From Commensalibacter oyaizuii (GTDB taxonomy: Bacteria; Pseudomonadota; Alphaproteobacteria; Acetobacterales; Acetobacteraceae), in NCBI RefSeq assembly GCF_029953265.1, contig NZ_JASBAO010000001.1:2175501-2239500 (forward strand): DNA of 64,000 nt, read 5' to 3'. The notes beneath the pieces are model-generated. The model saw only the letters and a program-made list of their open reading frames with translations, was not told the DNA's origin and did no database searches. Shown here piece by piece: positions 52,704 through 62,182 of the stretch. Positions within the stretch are counted from its first letter, which is position 1, and each line of letters begins with the position of its first letter. The translations under genes were made by a program, and so were the position numbers.

Positions 52704-52706
52704 TAT

Positions 52707-53765
52707 ATGTCAACCAACTCCCCTTATGCCGATCTTATTTTGCACTGGTATGATCATCATCAACGAATCTTACCATGGAGAGCAAAGAAAGGGGAGGCCC
52801 CTAATCCTTACCATGTGCTTCTTAGTGAGATTATGTTACAACAAACGCAAGTTGCAACAGTTATTCCGTATTTTAATCGTTTTATTCAGGATTTTCCAAC
52901 AATCTGTGATCTCGCCAAAGCCTCATTGGACCATGTGATGTCTTTGTGGACAGGACTTGGATATTACAGTCGGGCACGGAATTTGCATCAATGTGCTCAA
53001 CAAATTGTTGATCAAGGGGGAAATATTCCAACAACAATCAATGAATTAAAAAAATTATCAGGAATTGGCGATTATACAGCCGCTGCAATATATTCCATTG
53101 GTTTTAATCAACCTGCAGTGCCTGTAGATGGAAATGTCGAACGAATTACTGCACGGCTATTTGCTATAAAAGAATCATTACCAGCCATTAAACCAAAGCT
53201 AGCATCCCTTGCCAAGATGCTTAATCAAGGTCAGGCTGCTCAAGAGCGACCAGGGGATTTTGCACAAGGATTATTTGATATTGGGGCAACGATTTGTAAA
53301 CCAAAGAACCCTTTATGTTTACTGTGTCCTTTGTCAGCAGTCTGTAAAGCTTGTTTGGATAATATTGCTAATGATCTACCAAAGCGTTCACCAAAAGCTG
53401 CAAAACCTATCAAGTACGGCATATCTTTTTTTATACAAGGTTCTAACAATAATGTTTTATTCCATAAACGCCCTATGAAAGGTGTATTAGCAGGTACTTG
53501 GCAGCTGCCAAGCACATCTTGGGAAGAGAAAGTTTGGGATTTGCCCGCAGGGTTGAAACAAATGGGATATACAGGGGATTGGGAATATATAGGCGATATC
53601 AACCATGTTTTTACTCATTTCATTTTAAAGATTAGTTTATATAAACCCATAATATTTCAAGACAGTCCGATAAATGCCGAGGGTTATGCATGGTATAATC
53701 TATCTCAGTTAGATAAATATCCCTGTTCCTCTTTAATGAAAAAAGCGATAGACTGCTGTTTATAG
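52707..53765 (+). CDS. mutY: A/G-specific adenine DNA glycosylase MutY
   Basis: Removes adenine mispaired with 8-oxoguanine. The 352-residue protein has the catalytic LLSEIMLQQTQV glutamate, the helix-hairpin-helix LSGIGDYTAAAI, the VPVDGNVERI aspartate motif, and the four iron-sulfur cysteines spaced C-x6-C-x2-C-x5-C (CKPKNPLCLLCPLSAVC). The C-terminal Nudix-like domain has VFTHFILK. It is divergent from the DciA-like gene and followed 10 bases later by hemH. Confidence 0.95.
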   Translation: MSTNSPYADLILHWYDHHQRILPWRAKKGEAPNPYHVLLSEIMLQQTQVATVIPYFNRFIQDFPTICDLAKASLDHVMSLWTGLGYYSRARNLHQCAQQIVDQGGNIPTTINELKKLSGIGDYTAAAIYSIGFNQPAVPVDGNVERITARLFAIKESLPAIKPKLASLAKMLNQGQAAQERPGDFAQGLFDIGATICKPKNPLCLLCPLSAVCKACLDNIANDLPKRSPKAAKPIKYGISFFIQGSNNNVLFHKRPMKGVLAGTWQLPSTSWEEKVWDLPAGLKQMGYTGDWEYIGDINHVFTHFILKISLYKPIIFQDSPINAEGYAWYNLSQLDKYPCSSLMKKAIDCCL

Positions 53766-53775
53766 TCAATATGGT

Positions 53776-54810
53776 ATGATCGCGTTAAATGAAAACGACC
53801 ATTGGGGTGAGGAAGATAAATTGCAAAAAAGAATTGGCGTTTTATTAGTTAATCTTGGGACACCCGAAGGAACCGACTATCGGTCCATTCGTCGATATTT
53901 ATCTCAGTTTTTATCTGATAGACGGGTAATAGAAATACCGCCTTGGTTATGGCAGCCAATTTTACAAGGACCAATTTTAACGTTTCGTCCTCGACGGTTG
54001 AGCAAATCGTACGAACGGGTGTGGGATAAGACAGAAAATAAAAGCCCATTGGCCGTTGTTACCAAACGTCAAGCGGAAAAGGTACAAGATTATTTTAATA
54101 AGCAAAATGTGTTGATTGATTGGGCAATGCGTTATGGGCAGCCATCAATTGCTAAAAAGCTGGATTACTTAAAAAGTAAAGATTGTAACCACATCTTAAT
54201 TCTTTCTTTGTATCCTCAATATAGTGCTACTACAACGGCGACGGTTAATGATGCTGTTTTTAAACATTTGATGACGTATCGTATGCAACCAGCAGTTCGA
54301 ACAACGTTTTCGTTTGCTCAGGATCCGATTTATATCGCAGCATTAAAACAAAATATTGAACAAAAATTATCAGAATACAAGCATCGACCAGAGCAGATTT
54401 TATTATCTTTTCATGGGCTACCTCAACGATATGTTAATGCTGGCGACCCTTATGAACAAGACTGTCAAGCGACTGCAACTGCATTGCGTTTGGCAATGGG
54501 AAAAACAGAGCCGGAAATGCCATTGGTTTATCAATCGCGTTTTGGACCAGATAAGTGGTTGGAGCCTAACATCACGGATATTATTGAAAAATCGTTACAA
54601 CAAGGCATCAAGCGTTTAGCTGTGGTCGCACCAGGTTTTATGGCCGATTGTCTGGAAACTATGGACGAGATTAATCACGAATATCGGCATTTGTTTATGT
54701 CAAAAGGGGGGGAAGAGTTCATGTATATTCCATGTTTAAATGATTCCTTGATCGCAATTAATATGTTACACAAATTAATCACAAAGGAAATACAAGGGTG
54801 GATATCATAG
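53776..54810 (+). CDS. hemH: Ferrochelatase
   Basis: Inserts ferrous iron into protoporphyrin IX, the last step of heme synthesis. The 344-residue protein has the N-terminal IGVLLVNLGTPEGTD, LYPQYSATTTAT, the catalytic-histidine motif LLSFHGLPQRYV and the C-terminal VVAPGFMADCLETMDEI. Length is normal. It starts 10 bases after mutY, so the two probably share a promoter. No other heme gene is adjacent. Confidence 0.95.
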   Translation: MIALNENDHWGEEDKLQKRIGVLLVNLGTPEGTDYRSIRRYLSQFLSDRRVIEIPPWLWQPILQGPILTFRPRRLSKSYERVWDKTENKSPLAVVTKRQAEKVQDYFNKQNVLIDWAMRYGQPSIAKKLDYLKSKDCNHILILSLYPQYSATTTATVNDAVFKHLMTYRMQPAVRTTFSFAQDPIYIAALKQNIEQKLSEYKHRPEQILLSFHGLPQRYVNAGDPYEQDCQATATALRLAMGKTEPEMPLVYQSRFGPDKWLEPNITDIIEKSLQQGIKRLAVVAPGFMADCLETMDEINHEYRHLFMSKGGEEFMYIPCLNDSLIAINMLHKLITKEIQGWIS

Positions 54811-54870
54811 CTGATATTACTTATGATTACTGTGAATATTTAGTTTTTGAGTGAAATAAAGTAATTTTTG

Positions 54871-55317
54871 ATGAAGTTAACAAGAAAAAAGCCAATTTTA
54901 ACAAATATTTGTATGGCTATAAGTGTTTTAATTACATATTCATGGATACATGAAGGGTATGCTGCTGATACTCATCAAAATCATCAAAAAGCATCCAAAA
55001 CTCATACAAAAGTAAAGTCAGCTATGGTAGAAAAAGAACATGCTTCAGTTACAAGGGAAAAAACATCAGCAACGTATCCTGTAATTGATCATATCTTTTT
55101 CACAGGCAATACAGTTTTTTTAGAACAAAAATTAAAGCAAGCCATTCCCCTGCAGACGAATAATTTAGCCGAAGCAAGTTTGATTATGAGTTCAATGGTT
55201 CGAATTGCAGAGCTTTATAAGGGGAAAAATATTAAGGTAACGATTACACCGGTTTTAAAAAAAACTATATACAATCATGTTGATCTTAATTTCGATATTC
55301 ACGAGCAGAAAAAGTAA
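54871..55317 (+). CDS. Secreted stand-alone POTRA-like protein
   Basis: A 148-residue protein with a signal segment (about residues 10-31, ending YAADT), a histidine/lysine-rich linker, and a C-terminal domain (about residues 70-148) with POTRA features: IDHIFFTGNTVF with the family GN turn, KLKQAIPLQTNNL, a helix with ELYKGKNIKVTI, and a final strand VDLNFDIHEQ. POTRA domains normally sit in BamA/FhaC-type outer-membrane proteins. Here it is alone with no barrel and no adjacent Bam gene. The fold is inferred by pattern, not by search. The TTG at 54868 is one codon before the ATG used. Confidence 0.65.
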   Translation: MKLTRKKPILTNICMAISVLITYSWIHEGYAADTHQNHQKASKTHTKVKSAMVEKEHASVTREKTSATYPVIDHIFFTGNTVFLEQKLKQAIPLQTNNLAEASLIMSSMVRIAELYKGKNIKVTITPVLKKTIYNHVDLNFDIHEQKK

Positions 55318-55318
55318 A

Positions 55319-55468
55319 TTAAAATTTATTGAATTCTTCGGTATCCTTTGAAATACGTTCCTGAGTATCAAGCTCTTTTCCTTGGGAAGCCCCAATGACC
55401 TTCATAAAAAAGATAAAAGCTGAATAAGAAATAATGCTTAAAATAATCATAGAACCAAAAATACCCAT
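55319..55468 (-). CDS. 49-residue single-span membrane protein
   Basis: A short frame on the minus strand encoding one membrane helix (about residues 3-25: GSMIILSIISYSAFIFF) and a charged 20-residue tail. AAAGGA lies seven bases upstream of the ATG at 55468. No homologue is recognised. It converges on the POTRA-like gene and is divergent from the SMR gene. Coding status rests on the ribosome site and the membrane-protein pattern. Confidence 0.55.
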   Translation of the reverse strand: MGIFGSMIILSIISYSAFIFFMKVIGASQGKELDTQERISKDTEEFNKF

Positions 55469-55535
55469 CGTGAATTCCTTTGTTTAATATTTATTACGTT
55501 TTTTTATAGTATAGTTGAAAATAGTTATTTTGTTA

Positions 55536-55865
55536 ATGTCTTATTTATATCTTACAATTGCAATTGGTGTCGAGATTTTAGCAACCAGCAGCCTAAAAGC
55601 ATCAAACGGTTTTTCTAACTTCTTTTTTACTTTTTTATCACTTATTGGATATGGCGTTTCATTTTATTGCTTATCAATAGCATTACGCACAATCCCTGTT
55701 GGTATTGCTTACGCGGTTTGGTCAGGGGTGGGAACGGTCGGTATTTGTTTGCTAGCTTGGTTTATTTATAAACAAAATTTATCAGTCATTTCAATTCTTG
55801 GAATTTTATGTATCGTGATTGGGGTAATTATTGTCAATTTTGGCAATGTCGGACACGATGCTTGA
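55536..55865 (+). CDS. SMR-family small multidrug transporter
   Basis: A 109-residue protein with four membrane helices, the EmrE/SugE size. TM1 carries the essential glutamate in GVEILATSSLKAS. TM3 has GIAYAVWSGVGTVGI, the family's core. The final segment VIIVNFGNVGHDA is typical. The ATG at 55536 is used; a TTG at 55515 is in frame. It probably exports quaternary ammonium or similar cations in exchange for protons. A second SMR gene, often needed for paired SMRs, is absent. Confidence 0.9.
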   Translation: MSYLYLTIAIGVEILATSSLKASNGFSNFFFTFLSLIGYGVSFYCLSIALRTIPVGIAYAVWSGVGTVGICLLAWFIYKQNLSVISILGILCIVIGVIIVNFGNVGHDA

Positions 55866-55884
55866 CATATTGCTCTTTTGTACT

Positions 55885-55908
55885 GGCCCTCCATATTGCA
55901 GGAGGGCC
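55885..55908. terminator. GC-rich hairpin between convergent genes
   Basis: GGCCCTCC (55885-55892) and GGAGGGCC (55901-55908) form a perfect stem with an eight-base loop between the ends of the SMR and aldo/keto reductase genes. No T run follows on either strand. Confidence 0.5.
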
Positions 55909-55916
55909 TGCCGAAA

Positions 55917-56918
55917 TCAACGGTTTGGTGGAGCCATGAATTCAGGGCCTATAGGATTTTTAATATGTTTTTTCAAAATTGTGTCAATTGTGCGTAGATC
56001 GTTATCAGAAAGCTTCCAACCTAATGCATCTTGCACACCTTCGATTTGTTCTGGTTTTCTAGCGCCCCACAAAGGAATATTTCCATCATATTTGTCTAAT
56101 ACCCAACGCACTGCTAGCGCAAGTAAGTTTTTGTTATAGGTATCTTTGGCAAATTCAGATAATTCTTGCGCTGCTGCAAGATAATGCTCAAAGTGAGGGG
56201 CAGAGAATTTTGGATCGATTTTTCTCAAATCATCCCCTTTAAATTCTCGATCTTTAGTCATCTTTCCGCTTAATAAGCCTCTGCAAAGGGGACCATAACA
56301 TAATACACCAAGGTCATGTTGCTTAGCGTATGGTAAAATGTCGCTTTCAATATCTCTTTCAAATAAATTATAAGGAGGTTGTGCTGTGGAGAGCTGTGCG
56401 TGCTTTCGGATGGCATCCATCTGCGCCGTGGAAAAATTACTGACCCCAATAGCACGGATTTTTCCTTCTTTACGTAACTTTTCTAATTCAGCTGCGGTTT
56501 CTTCGATGGGTGTTTTATCATCAGGCCAATGAATTTGATATAGGTCTATATAATCTGTTTTCAAACGCCGTAAAGAATCTTCAACTTCTTGGCGAATACG
56601 CTCTGGACGAGAATCACGAAAAACTTTTTGCTTATCATCAGTCCAGTTTAAGCCTACTTTTGTGGCTAACGCAATTTTGTCCCGTTTACCCTGAATGGCC
56701 TTGCCAATCACTTCTTCTGAATGTCCAAATCCGTAAACAGGAGCTGTGTCAATTAGGGTAATACCATCATCAATGGCTTTATGTATTGTTTTTATAGCAT
56801 TTTCATCATCTGGTCCACCCCATTGCCAACCACCGATTGCCCAAGTTCCCAAGGCAATTCGTAAGATAGGTTTGTCAATGCCAGTAATATGGATAGTATC
56901 ATGTGGATTGTTCGACAT
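55917..56918 (-). CDS. Aldo/keto reductase
   Basis: A 333-residue NAD(P)H-dependent oxidoreductase. Catalytic residues sit in LIDTAPVYGFGHSEE (D, Y), ALATKVGLNW (K) and YQIHWPDD (H). The cofactor-pocket segment is IPLWGARKPEQIEGV. It is a different subgroup from the enzyme at 19114. It converges on the SMR gene. The substrate is unknown. Confidence 0.9.
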   Translation of the reverse strand: MSNNPHDTIHITGIDKPILRIALGTWAIGGWQWGGPDDENAIKTIHKAIDDGITLIDTAPVYGFGHSEEVIGKAIQGKRDKIALATKVGLNWTDDKQKVFRDSRPERIRQEVEDSLRRLKTDYIDLYQIHWPDDKTPIEETAAELEKLRKEGKIRAIGVSNFSTAQMDAIRKHAQLSTAQPPYNLFERDIESDILPYAKQHDLGVLCYGPLCRGLLSGKMTKDREFKGDDLRKIDPKFSAPHFEHYLAAAQELSEFAKDTYNKNLLALAVRWVLDKYDGNIPLWGARKPEQIEGVQDALGWKLSDNDLRTIDTILKKHIKNPIGPEFMAPPNR

Positions 56919-57176
56919 AGATCCTCCAGAACAAGACTATATGTAAAAATTAAAGAATAACTTACTCAATAAAAAATAACTTAAAGAGTATAGCTACTTA
57001 TTTCTCTTTATCCGTTAAATAAAGCTGTGACTAAGTTGGTCACGAGTAGACCGTTATTTATTGCACGTAGTAAATTTGTATTTAAGACTTATTATAAGTA
57101 TTTATTGTAATAAGTCAAATCAAGTATCAAATAATATTCATTACATAATTTTTTAGAGGTATTATATTCTTTTTGC

Positions 57177-58484
57177 TTAGGGAAGGTTTGTTTTTTCCTT
57201 GCTATATTCACGAAAAAAATACAGTGCAATGATCATAAAACAGCATGATGGAACGATAAATGCCTCGTGCATGGAATGCAACACATCCGAGGCAAACCCT
57301 TGTATTGCTGGGATGACTGCCCCACCGACGATCGACATAACTGTAATTGCGCCAGCAGTCTCAATATATCTTTTTTCTACAGCTTCTAAGTTATCTGCGA
57401 AAATAGTCGGCCAGCAAGGACCCATTAGAATACTGGAAAAAATAGCCGCATATACCCCCCAAAAACTGGATGAAAAAGTAATATACAACAGGGTAAAGGT
57501 ACCAAGAACCGAGTAAACAAATAAAACAAGTTTCGGAGGAAAGCGACTGATGAAAATATTAGCGATAAACTTACCAATAAAAAAACAGGTGCAACTATAT
57601 AACATAAAATTTGAGGCTTCTCGTTCGTTCACTTCTCCTAGTTCTAGAGCAAGGCGAATGGTAAATGACCACACAGAGGCCTGCATGCCTGCATAGATAA
57701 ATTGGGTAAAAACACCGCTACAAAAACTTTTGTTTTTAATTAAATATCGCAAGGTCTGTATTAATGTTGGACGTTCAGCCACGTGCGTTATTTTGTTGGT
57801 GGGTTTACAGTCCGGGTAGGAAGTGATGAGAATGAATATAAAAATAATGGCAAGGGCAATGACGATATATTTATAAGGTTGTAATGTATATAATAATTGC
57901 TGCAGCTGGAAATCATTATATTGCTCTGGGCTTAGGCTGACTGCTTGGGATTTAAGACTTTTTCCTTCTTGAAAGATCAGGTACTTTCCCATAAAAATGC
58001 CAATAATTGATCCTATTGGTAGGAATATTTGACTGATATTTAGTCGTAAGGTTGTATAATCATGTGGCCCCAGCATAGCACTATAGGTGGTTGAAGTTGT
58101 TTCCAAAATGCTTAGGCCAAAAGCCATGATCATAATTGCTGCCAAAAACACGGTATAAGTTGCCAAAGATGACGCAGGATAAAATAAAAGACATCCTATA
58201 CTATAAATTAACAACCCAATTAAAATGGTGATTTTATAGCTGGTTCTTTTTATAATTAAAGATGCTGGGATTGCGATTAAGAAATATCCCCCGTAATAAA
58301 CGCTTTGAATGAGAACACTGGAAAAATCGCTAAGATTAAAGACGCTCTTAAATTGGGTAATCAAAATATCATTTAGGCTGACAGGAGCACCAATTAGTGT
58401 GAAAATTAAACAAAGTAAAAAGAACTGAAATTTAGGTGTTGTTTGCAAATATCCATCGGAAAATTGTTTAATATTTTTGTTCAT
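57177..58484 (-). CDS. FucP-like MFS sugar:proton symporter, copy 1
   Basis: A 435-residue MFS protein with 12 membrane helices, of the L-fucose permease (FucP) type. The first helix region has GAPVSLNDILITQFKSVF, the conserved FucP start, followed by SVYYGGYFLIAIP. The ATG at 58484 is chosen because the neighbour paralogue starts at the same point; the open frame runs to 58547. Near the C-terminus SILMGPCWPTIFADNLE matches the family. Known relatives import fucose, glucose or galactose with protons. No sugar kinase is adjacent. Confidence 0.87.
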   Translation of the reverse strand: MNKNIKQFSDGYLQTTPKFQFFLLCLIFTLIGAPVSLNDILITQFKSVFNLSDFSSVLIQSVYYGGYFLIAIPASLIIKRTSYKITILIGLLIYSIGCLLFYPASSLATYTVFLAAIMIMAFGLSILETTSTTYSAMLGPHDYTTLRLNISQIFLPIGSIIGIFMGKYLIFQEGKSLKSQAVSLSPEQYNDFQLQQLLYTLQPYKYIVIALAIIFIFILITSYPDCKPTNKITHVAERPTLIQTLRYLIKNKSFCSGVFTQFIYAGMQASVWSFTIRLALELGEVNEREASNFMLYSCTCFFIGKFIANIFISRFPPKLVLFVYSVLGTFTLLYITFSSSFWGVYAAIFSSILMGPCWPTIFADNLEAVEKRYIETAGAITVMSIVGGAVIPAIQGFASDVLHSMHEAFIVPSCCFMIIALYFFREYSKEKTNLP

Positions 58485-58654
58485 AAAGAAATCTTTTTTA
58501 AATACATCTGAAATAATTATTTTTTTATAAATATTACGGAAAATCAAGATATAAATGAAAAAAAAATTAGCGTTATAGATAATTTAATTTCTTTAATAAG
58601 ATAGATAAAGTTATTTTATATTAATAGGGATAAGATCTTATAAGCAAATTATTG

Positions 58655-58690
58655 AGCCGATCATTAAGGATAATCAATCTACGATCGGCT
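58655..58690 (-). terminator. Possible weak terminator of the second FucP-like gene
   Basis: AGCCGATC (58655-58662) and GATCGGCT (58683-58690) are inverted repeats around a 20-base loop, just past the stop codon of the minus-strand gene. No long T run follows, so the call is tentative. Confidence 0.35.
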
Positions 58691-58709
58691 GGACACAGCA
58701 CGTTTATAA

Positions 58710-60023
58710 TCACACAGCGGGTTTGTTATGTTTTAAATATTCACGTAAGAAATGTATACCAACAATTGCAAAGCAAATAGCAGATACTATAAATGCTTGT
58801 TGCATAGAGTGTAGGTGATCTGAAACATATCCTTGTATTGCGGGAACAACAGCACCACCAACGATAGACATAACTGTGATGGCACCTGCAATTTCAATAT
58901 ATTTTTTTTCAACGACTTCTAGATTGTTGGCAAAAATGGTCGGCCAACAAGGCCCCATCAAGATACTGGTGAAAATTGCAGCATAAACAGCATGAAAACT
59001 GCTGGCAAACGTAATGTATAAAAGGGTCAAAGTACCAATAACAGAATAGATAAACAACACCAATTTAGGATTAAATTTAGTCATAAAAACATTGGCAATA
59101 AATTTACCCATGAAGAAACAAAGAAAACTATATAACATAAAATTAGCAGCGTCTCTTTCGTTTTGCGCCCCTAGCTCTAAGGCAAGGCGAATAGTAAACG
59201 ACCATACGGCTGTCTGCATACCTACATATACAAACTGAGCAATAATTCCATTACGAAAACTAACATTACGAACTAAATATCCAATTGTTTCTGAAAAAGA
59301 GGCTTTTTCAACGATATTTTCTTTAGTATTTGTAGGTTTACAATTTGGATAAGAAGTAATTAAAAATAATACCATTACGATAGCAAGTATAATGATAATA
59401 TATTTGTATGGCTGTAGCGTCAGCATGAGCTGTTGTAAACGAAACGCATGCAGTTGTTCAGGGTTTAATTTACTAATTTGAGAATGTAAGCTATCCCCTT
59501 CTTGGAAGATCAGATATTTCCCTAATAATACGCCCGTGATGGCACCAAAGGGTTGAAAATTTTGACTGATATTTAATCGTAATGTGGCGTATTTCTTGGG
59601 GCCCAACATTGAACTAAATGTATTGGATGCTGTTTCTAGGAAACTTAGTCCAAATGCCATCGCTAAGATAGCAGCTAGGAACATAGTATAGGTTGCCATC
59701 GTAGAAGCTGGATAGAATAAAGAGCAACCAAGAATATAAACAGCTAATCCAATAATAATTCCAATTTTATAATTTGTTTTTTTTATAATGAGAGATGCAG
59801 GAATTGCAATTAAAAAATACCCGCCATAAAAAGCACTTTGAACAAGGGCGCTGGCAAAATCGCTGAGGTTAAAAATGCTTTTAAACTGAGTAATTAGAAT
59901 ATCATTAAGACTAACCGGTATTCCCCACAAGGCAAATAAACATGATAATAAAATAAATTGAAAAATTGGAGTCTTATCTAAATATCCATCAGGAAGCTGT
60001 TTAATTGAGGTGTTTTTAGCCAT
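58710..60023 (-). CDS. FucP-like MFS sugar:proton symporter, copy 2
   Basis: A 437-residue MFS protein, a paralogue of copy 1, with the same LNDILITQFKSIFNLSDF segment and SILMGPCWPTIFANNLE near the end. Twelve membrane helices span the length. The two lie head-to-tail with about 225 bases between stop and start. It differs from copy 1 mainly in loops, for example YPNCKPTNTKENIVE, and in the C-terminal tail. The substrate is unknown. Confidence 0.88.
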   Translation of the reverse strand: MAKNTSIKQLPDGYLDKTPIFQFILLSCLFALWGIPVSLNDILITQFKSIFNLSDFASALVQSAFYGGYFLIAIPASLIIKKTNYKIGIIIGLAVYILGCSLFYPASTMATYTMFLAAILAMAFGLSFLETASNTFSSMLGPKKYATLRLNISQNFQPFGAITGVLLGKYLIFQEGDSLHSQISKLNPEQLHAFRLQQLMLTLQPYKYIIIILAIVMVLFLITSYPNCKPTNTKENIVEKASFSETIGYLVRNVSFRNGIIAQFVYVGMQTAVWSFTIRLALELGAQNERDAANFMLYSFLCFFMGKFIANVFMTKFNPKLVLFIYSVIGTLTLLYITFASSFHAVYAAIFTSILMGPCWPTIFANNLEVVEKKYIEIAGAITVMSIVGGAVVPAIQGYVSDHLHSMQQAFIVSAICFAIVGIHFLREYLKHNKPAV

Positions 60024-60169
60024 AGTAATTCCTAACTAAAACATGATTTAAAATGATCGAATGAAATAATCACTTTAAAATGTTAGTAGGAATTACAATT
60101 TAAAAATATTATTTAAAAAGAAGATAGGATTTTTTTTAAAGAACAGTACTATTTTTGCCACGAGGTGCC

Positions 60170-61249
60170 TTAGTCAAGTGGTGGCATTTTTTCTTCATCT
60201 TTTAGTTGTGGTGTGCTGGCATCCATGATTGCTAAAATCGCAGCTGTAAGAGGTGAGGCCAGAATTAGACCTGGCATACCTAAAATAGTTCCAAAAACAG
60301 TTTGAGATAAAATGGTAACCCCTGGGGGCATTCTTACTGCATGATTTTGAACTAAGGGGGAAATAACATTGCCTTCTAGAAATTGAATAACGCAATATAA
60401 AATTAAAACTAATATTGCTTCTTGTCTGCCTTGGGATAAGCCAATTAAAATCGCCGGTACAGCACCGATAATCGCCCCGATGTAAGGGATAAAATTGGCA
60501 AGACCTGCGACCACACCTAGGGCCAAAGCTAAAGGAATACCAATGATACTAAGCCCGATAAAAGAACAAGATCCAACAACTAACATAACGATGGACTGTC
60601 CTGCCGTCCATGACCATAAGGTATGCCCACCAACAATTAATAATTTGCGTATTCTTGGGCGTTGTCGACTGGGGAATAAACGTAATAAGCCATTTCCGTA
60701 TAAAGTGGGCGAGGCTGCAAAATATAATCCTGCAATAAAGATAACAAAAATTGTTCCCATTACCCCAAATACAGAGGTAATAAAACCTGTCATTGATCCA
60801 GCAATTCGTGAGCCAAGAGAATGATTGGATCCTTCTTTATTTCCACCAACAGAATTTGGCAAATAATCCATAATGATATTGCCCAAAGGGCTGGTATGCA
60901 ATTGTTCTCTAAGACTGCCAACTTGTGTTGCAATAGCGTGTTTTAGTTTAATAATTTGTTCGCTAATTTGTGGGCCACTGGTTAATGTCAGTGCGATAAA
61001 TGCAGTGATGATAAAAGTAATTACGATACTTAATGCAATCCAATAAGGGATATGAGTGTACCGTCTTAAAATGGTTGCCAGACCTTTAAGAATAATAGCG
61101 GTAAGGGTTGCAGCGAACACAATCATTAAAAGATCGCCAATTAGCCAGATGGCGAGAATGCCAATGGATGCAATCATGACCATTTGGGCTATTGAGTAAA
61201 AACGTTCTTGTTGGGATGGTTCAGGTATGGGAGCAAGATTAGAGGACAT
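60170..61249 (-). CDS. AI-2E family transporter
   Basis: A 359-residue membrane protein of the AI-2E (PerM/TqsA) family, with two groups of helices (about residues 25-85 and 155-345). The conserved SIIGIPLALALGVVAGLANFIPYIGAIIG segment (given in parts) and VPAILIGL lie near residues 230-275. Members export varied substrates, including a quorum signal in E. coli; the ligand here cannot be told. It is independent of its neighbours and oriented like the polysaccharide genes upstream. Confidence 0.92.
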   Translation of the reverse strand: MSSNLAPIPEPSQQERFYSIAQMVMIASIGILAIWLIGDLLMIVFAATLTAIILKGLATILRRYTHIPYWIALSIVITFIITAFIALTLTSGPQISEQIIKLKHAIATQVGSLREQLHTSPLGNIIMDYLPNSVGGNKEGSNHSLGSRIAGSMTGFITSVFGVMGTIFVIFIAGLYFAASPTLYGNGLLRLFPSRQRPRIRKLLIVGGHTLWSWTAGQSIVMLVVGSCSFIGLSIIGIPLALALGVVAGLANFIPYIGAIIGAVPAILIGLSQGRQEAILVLILYCVIQFLEGNVISPLVQNHAVRMPPGVTILSQTVFGTILGMPGLILASPLTAAILAIMDASTPQLKDEEKMPPLD

Positions 61250-61344
61250 TTATAATTCAAATATAATGTGATAAAAGGAAAATCATAAACAAATTTAGTC
61301 CATGATGCAGCGATTATTAAGATAATTCAATAAAAAAATAAGGA

Positions 61345-62166
61345 CTAGGATATAGAATCCGTTTCCATAGCTTGCTGGTATTGGTCAATGATTTCATCCG
61401 TAGGGCCATCTGCAACAATTTGCCCTGATTTCATCCAAATAATACGATTGCACCATGTTCGTATAATGGGTAAAGAGTGGGTTGTTAAGACAACAATTTC
61501 AGCCTTATCAATAATATTTATTAATCTTTGTTTTGCTTTGTCTTGAAAACTGTTATCACCCGCCATGAACCATTCATCCATTAATAAAATATTGGGTGCT
61601 ATTGCGGTTGATAATCCAAAGCCAAGCCGCATTAGCATTCCTGATGAATAGATTTTGATAGGTAAATCCATAAACTCATTTAATTCAGCAAAAAGTTCAA
61701 CGTCTTTTTCTAATTGCTGAATTTCTTTTTTTGACAACCCTAAGCGTTTTGCACGTAAATAAATATTTTCTCGACCAGATAATTGCGGGTTCATCCCTGC
61801 ATTTGTACTAAGCAATGCTTCTATCGAACCGTTGGTGATAATTTTCCCTTGATTGGGTTCGTAGATGCCTGTGATCGCCCTTAACAAAGTGGATTTTCCA
61901 GCACCATTATGACCAATCAAGCCAACACGTTCGCCTGCATGTATGGAAAGATTGATATCTTTCAATGCTTGAACGACTACGTTCTGATTGGAATCAGTGA
62001 CGATGTCAGCGCCTGTTCTTTGATGTTGTCGCTGTTGCTTGCTTACAATATTGCTGGCTTTAGAGAACAAAGTTTTTTTAATAGAGCGATGTTCCAAATG
62101 AAATAATGGAAATTCAATGGATAAATGCTCTAAGTGAATAAAACTTTTTGGATTTGCTTCGTGCAT
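61345..62166 (-). CDS. Polysaccharide-export ABC transporter ATPase (KpsT/Wzt-like)
   Basis: A 273-residue ATPase. The Walker A is GHNGAGKSTL, the signature is YSSGMLMRLGFG, the Walker B is ILLMDEWF and the switch histidine is in TTHS. The YSSGM signature and the N-terminal extension to about residue 75 are typical of exporters of capsule, teichoic acid or O-antigen polysaccharide. Its partner permease is cut by the window edge at 64000. A GT61-like protein lies between the two. It starts after a 16-base gap. Confidence 0.92.
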   Translation of the reverse strand: MHEANPKSFIHLEHLSIEFPLFHLEHRSIKKTLFSKASNIVSKQQRQHQRTGADIVTDSNQNVVVQALKDINLSIHAGERVGLIGHNGAGKSTLLRAITGIYEPNQGKIITNGSIEALLSTNAGMNPQLSGRENIYLRAKRLGLSKKEIQQLEKDVELFAELNEFMDLPIKIYSSGMLMRLGFGLSTAIAPNILLMDEWFMAGDNSFQDKAKQRLINIIDKAEIVVLTTHSLPIIRTWCNRIIWMKSGQIVADGPTDEIIDQYQQAMETDSIS

Positions 62167-62182
62167 GTTTAGGTATAAATTT

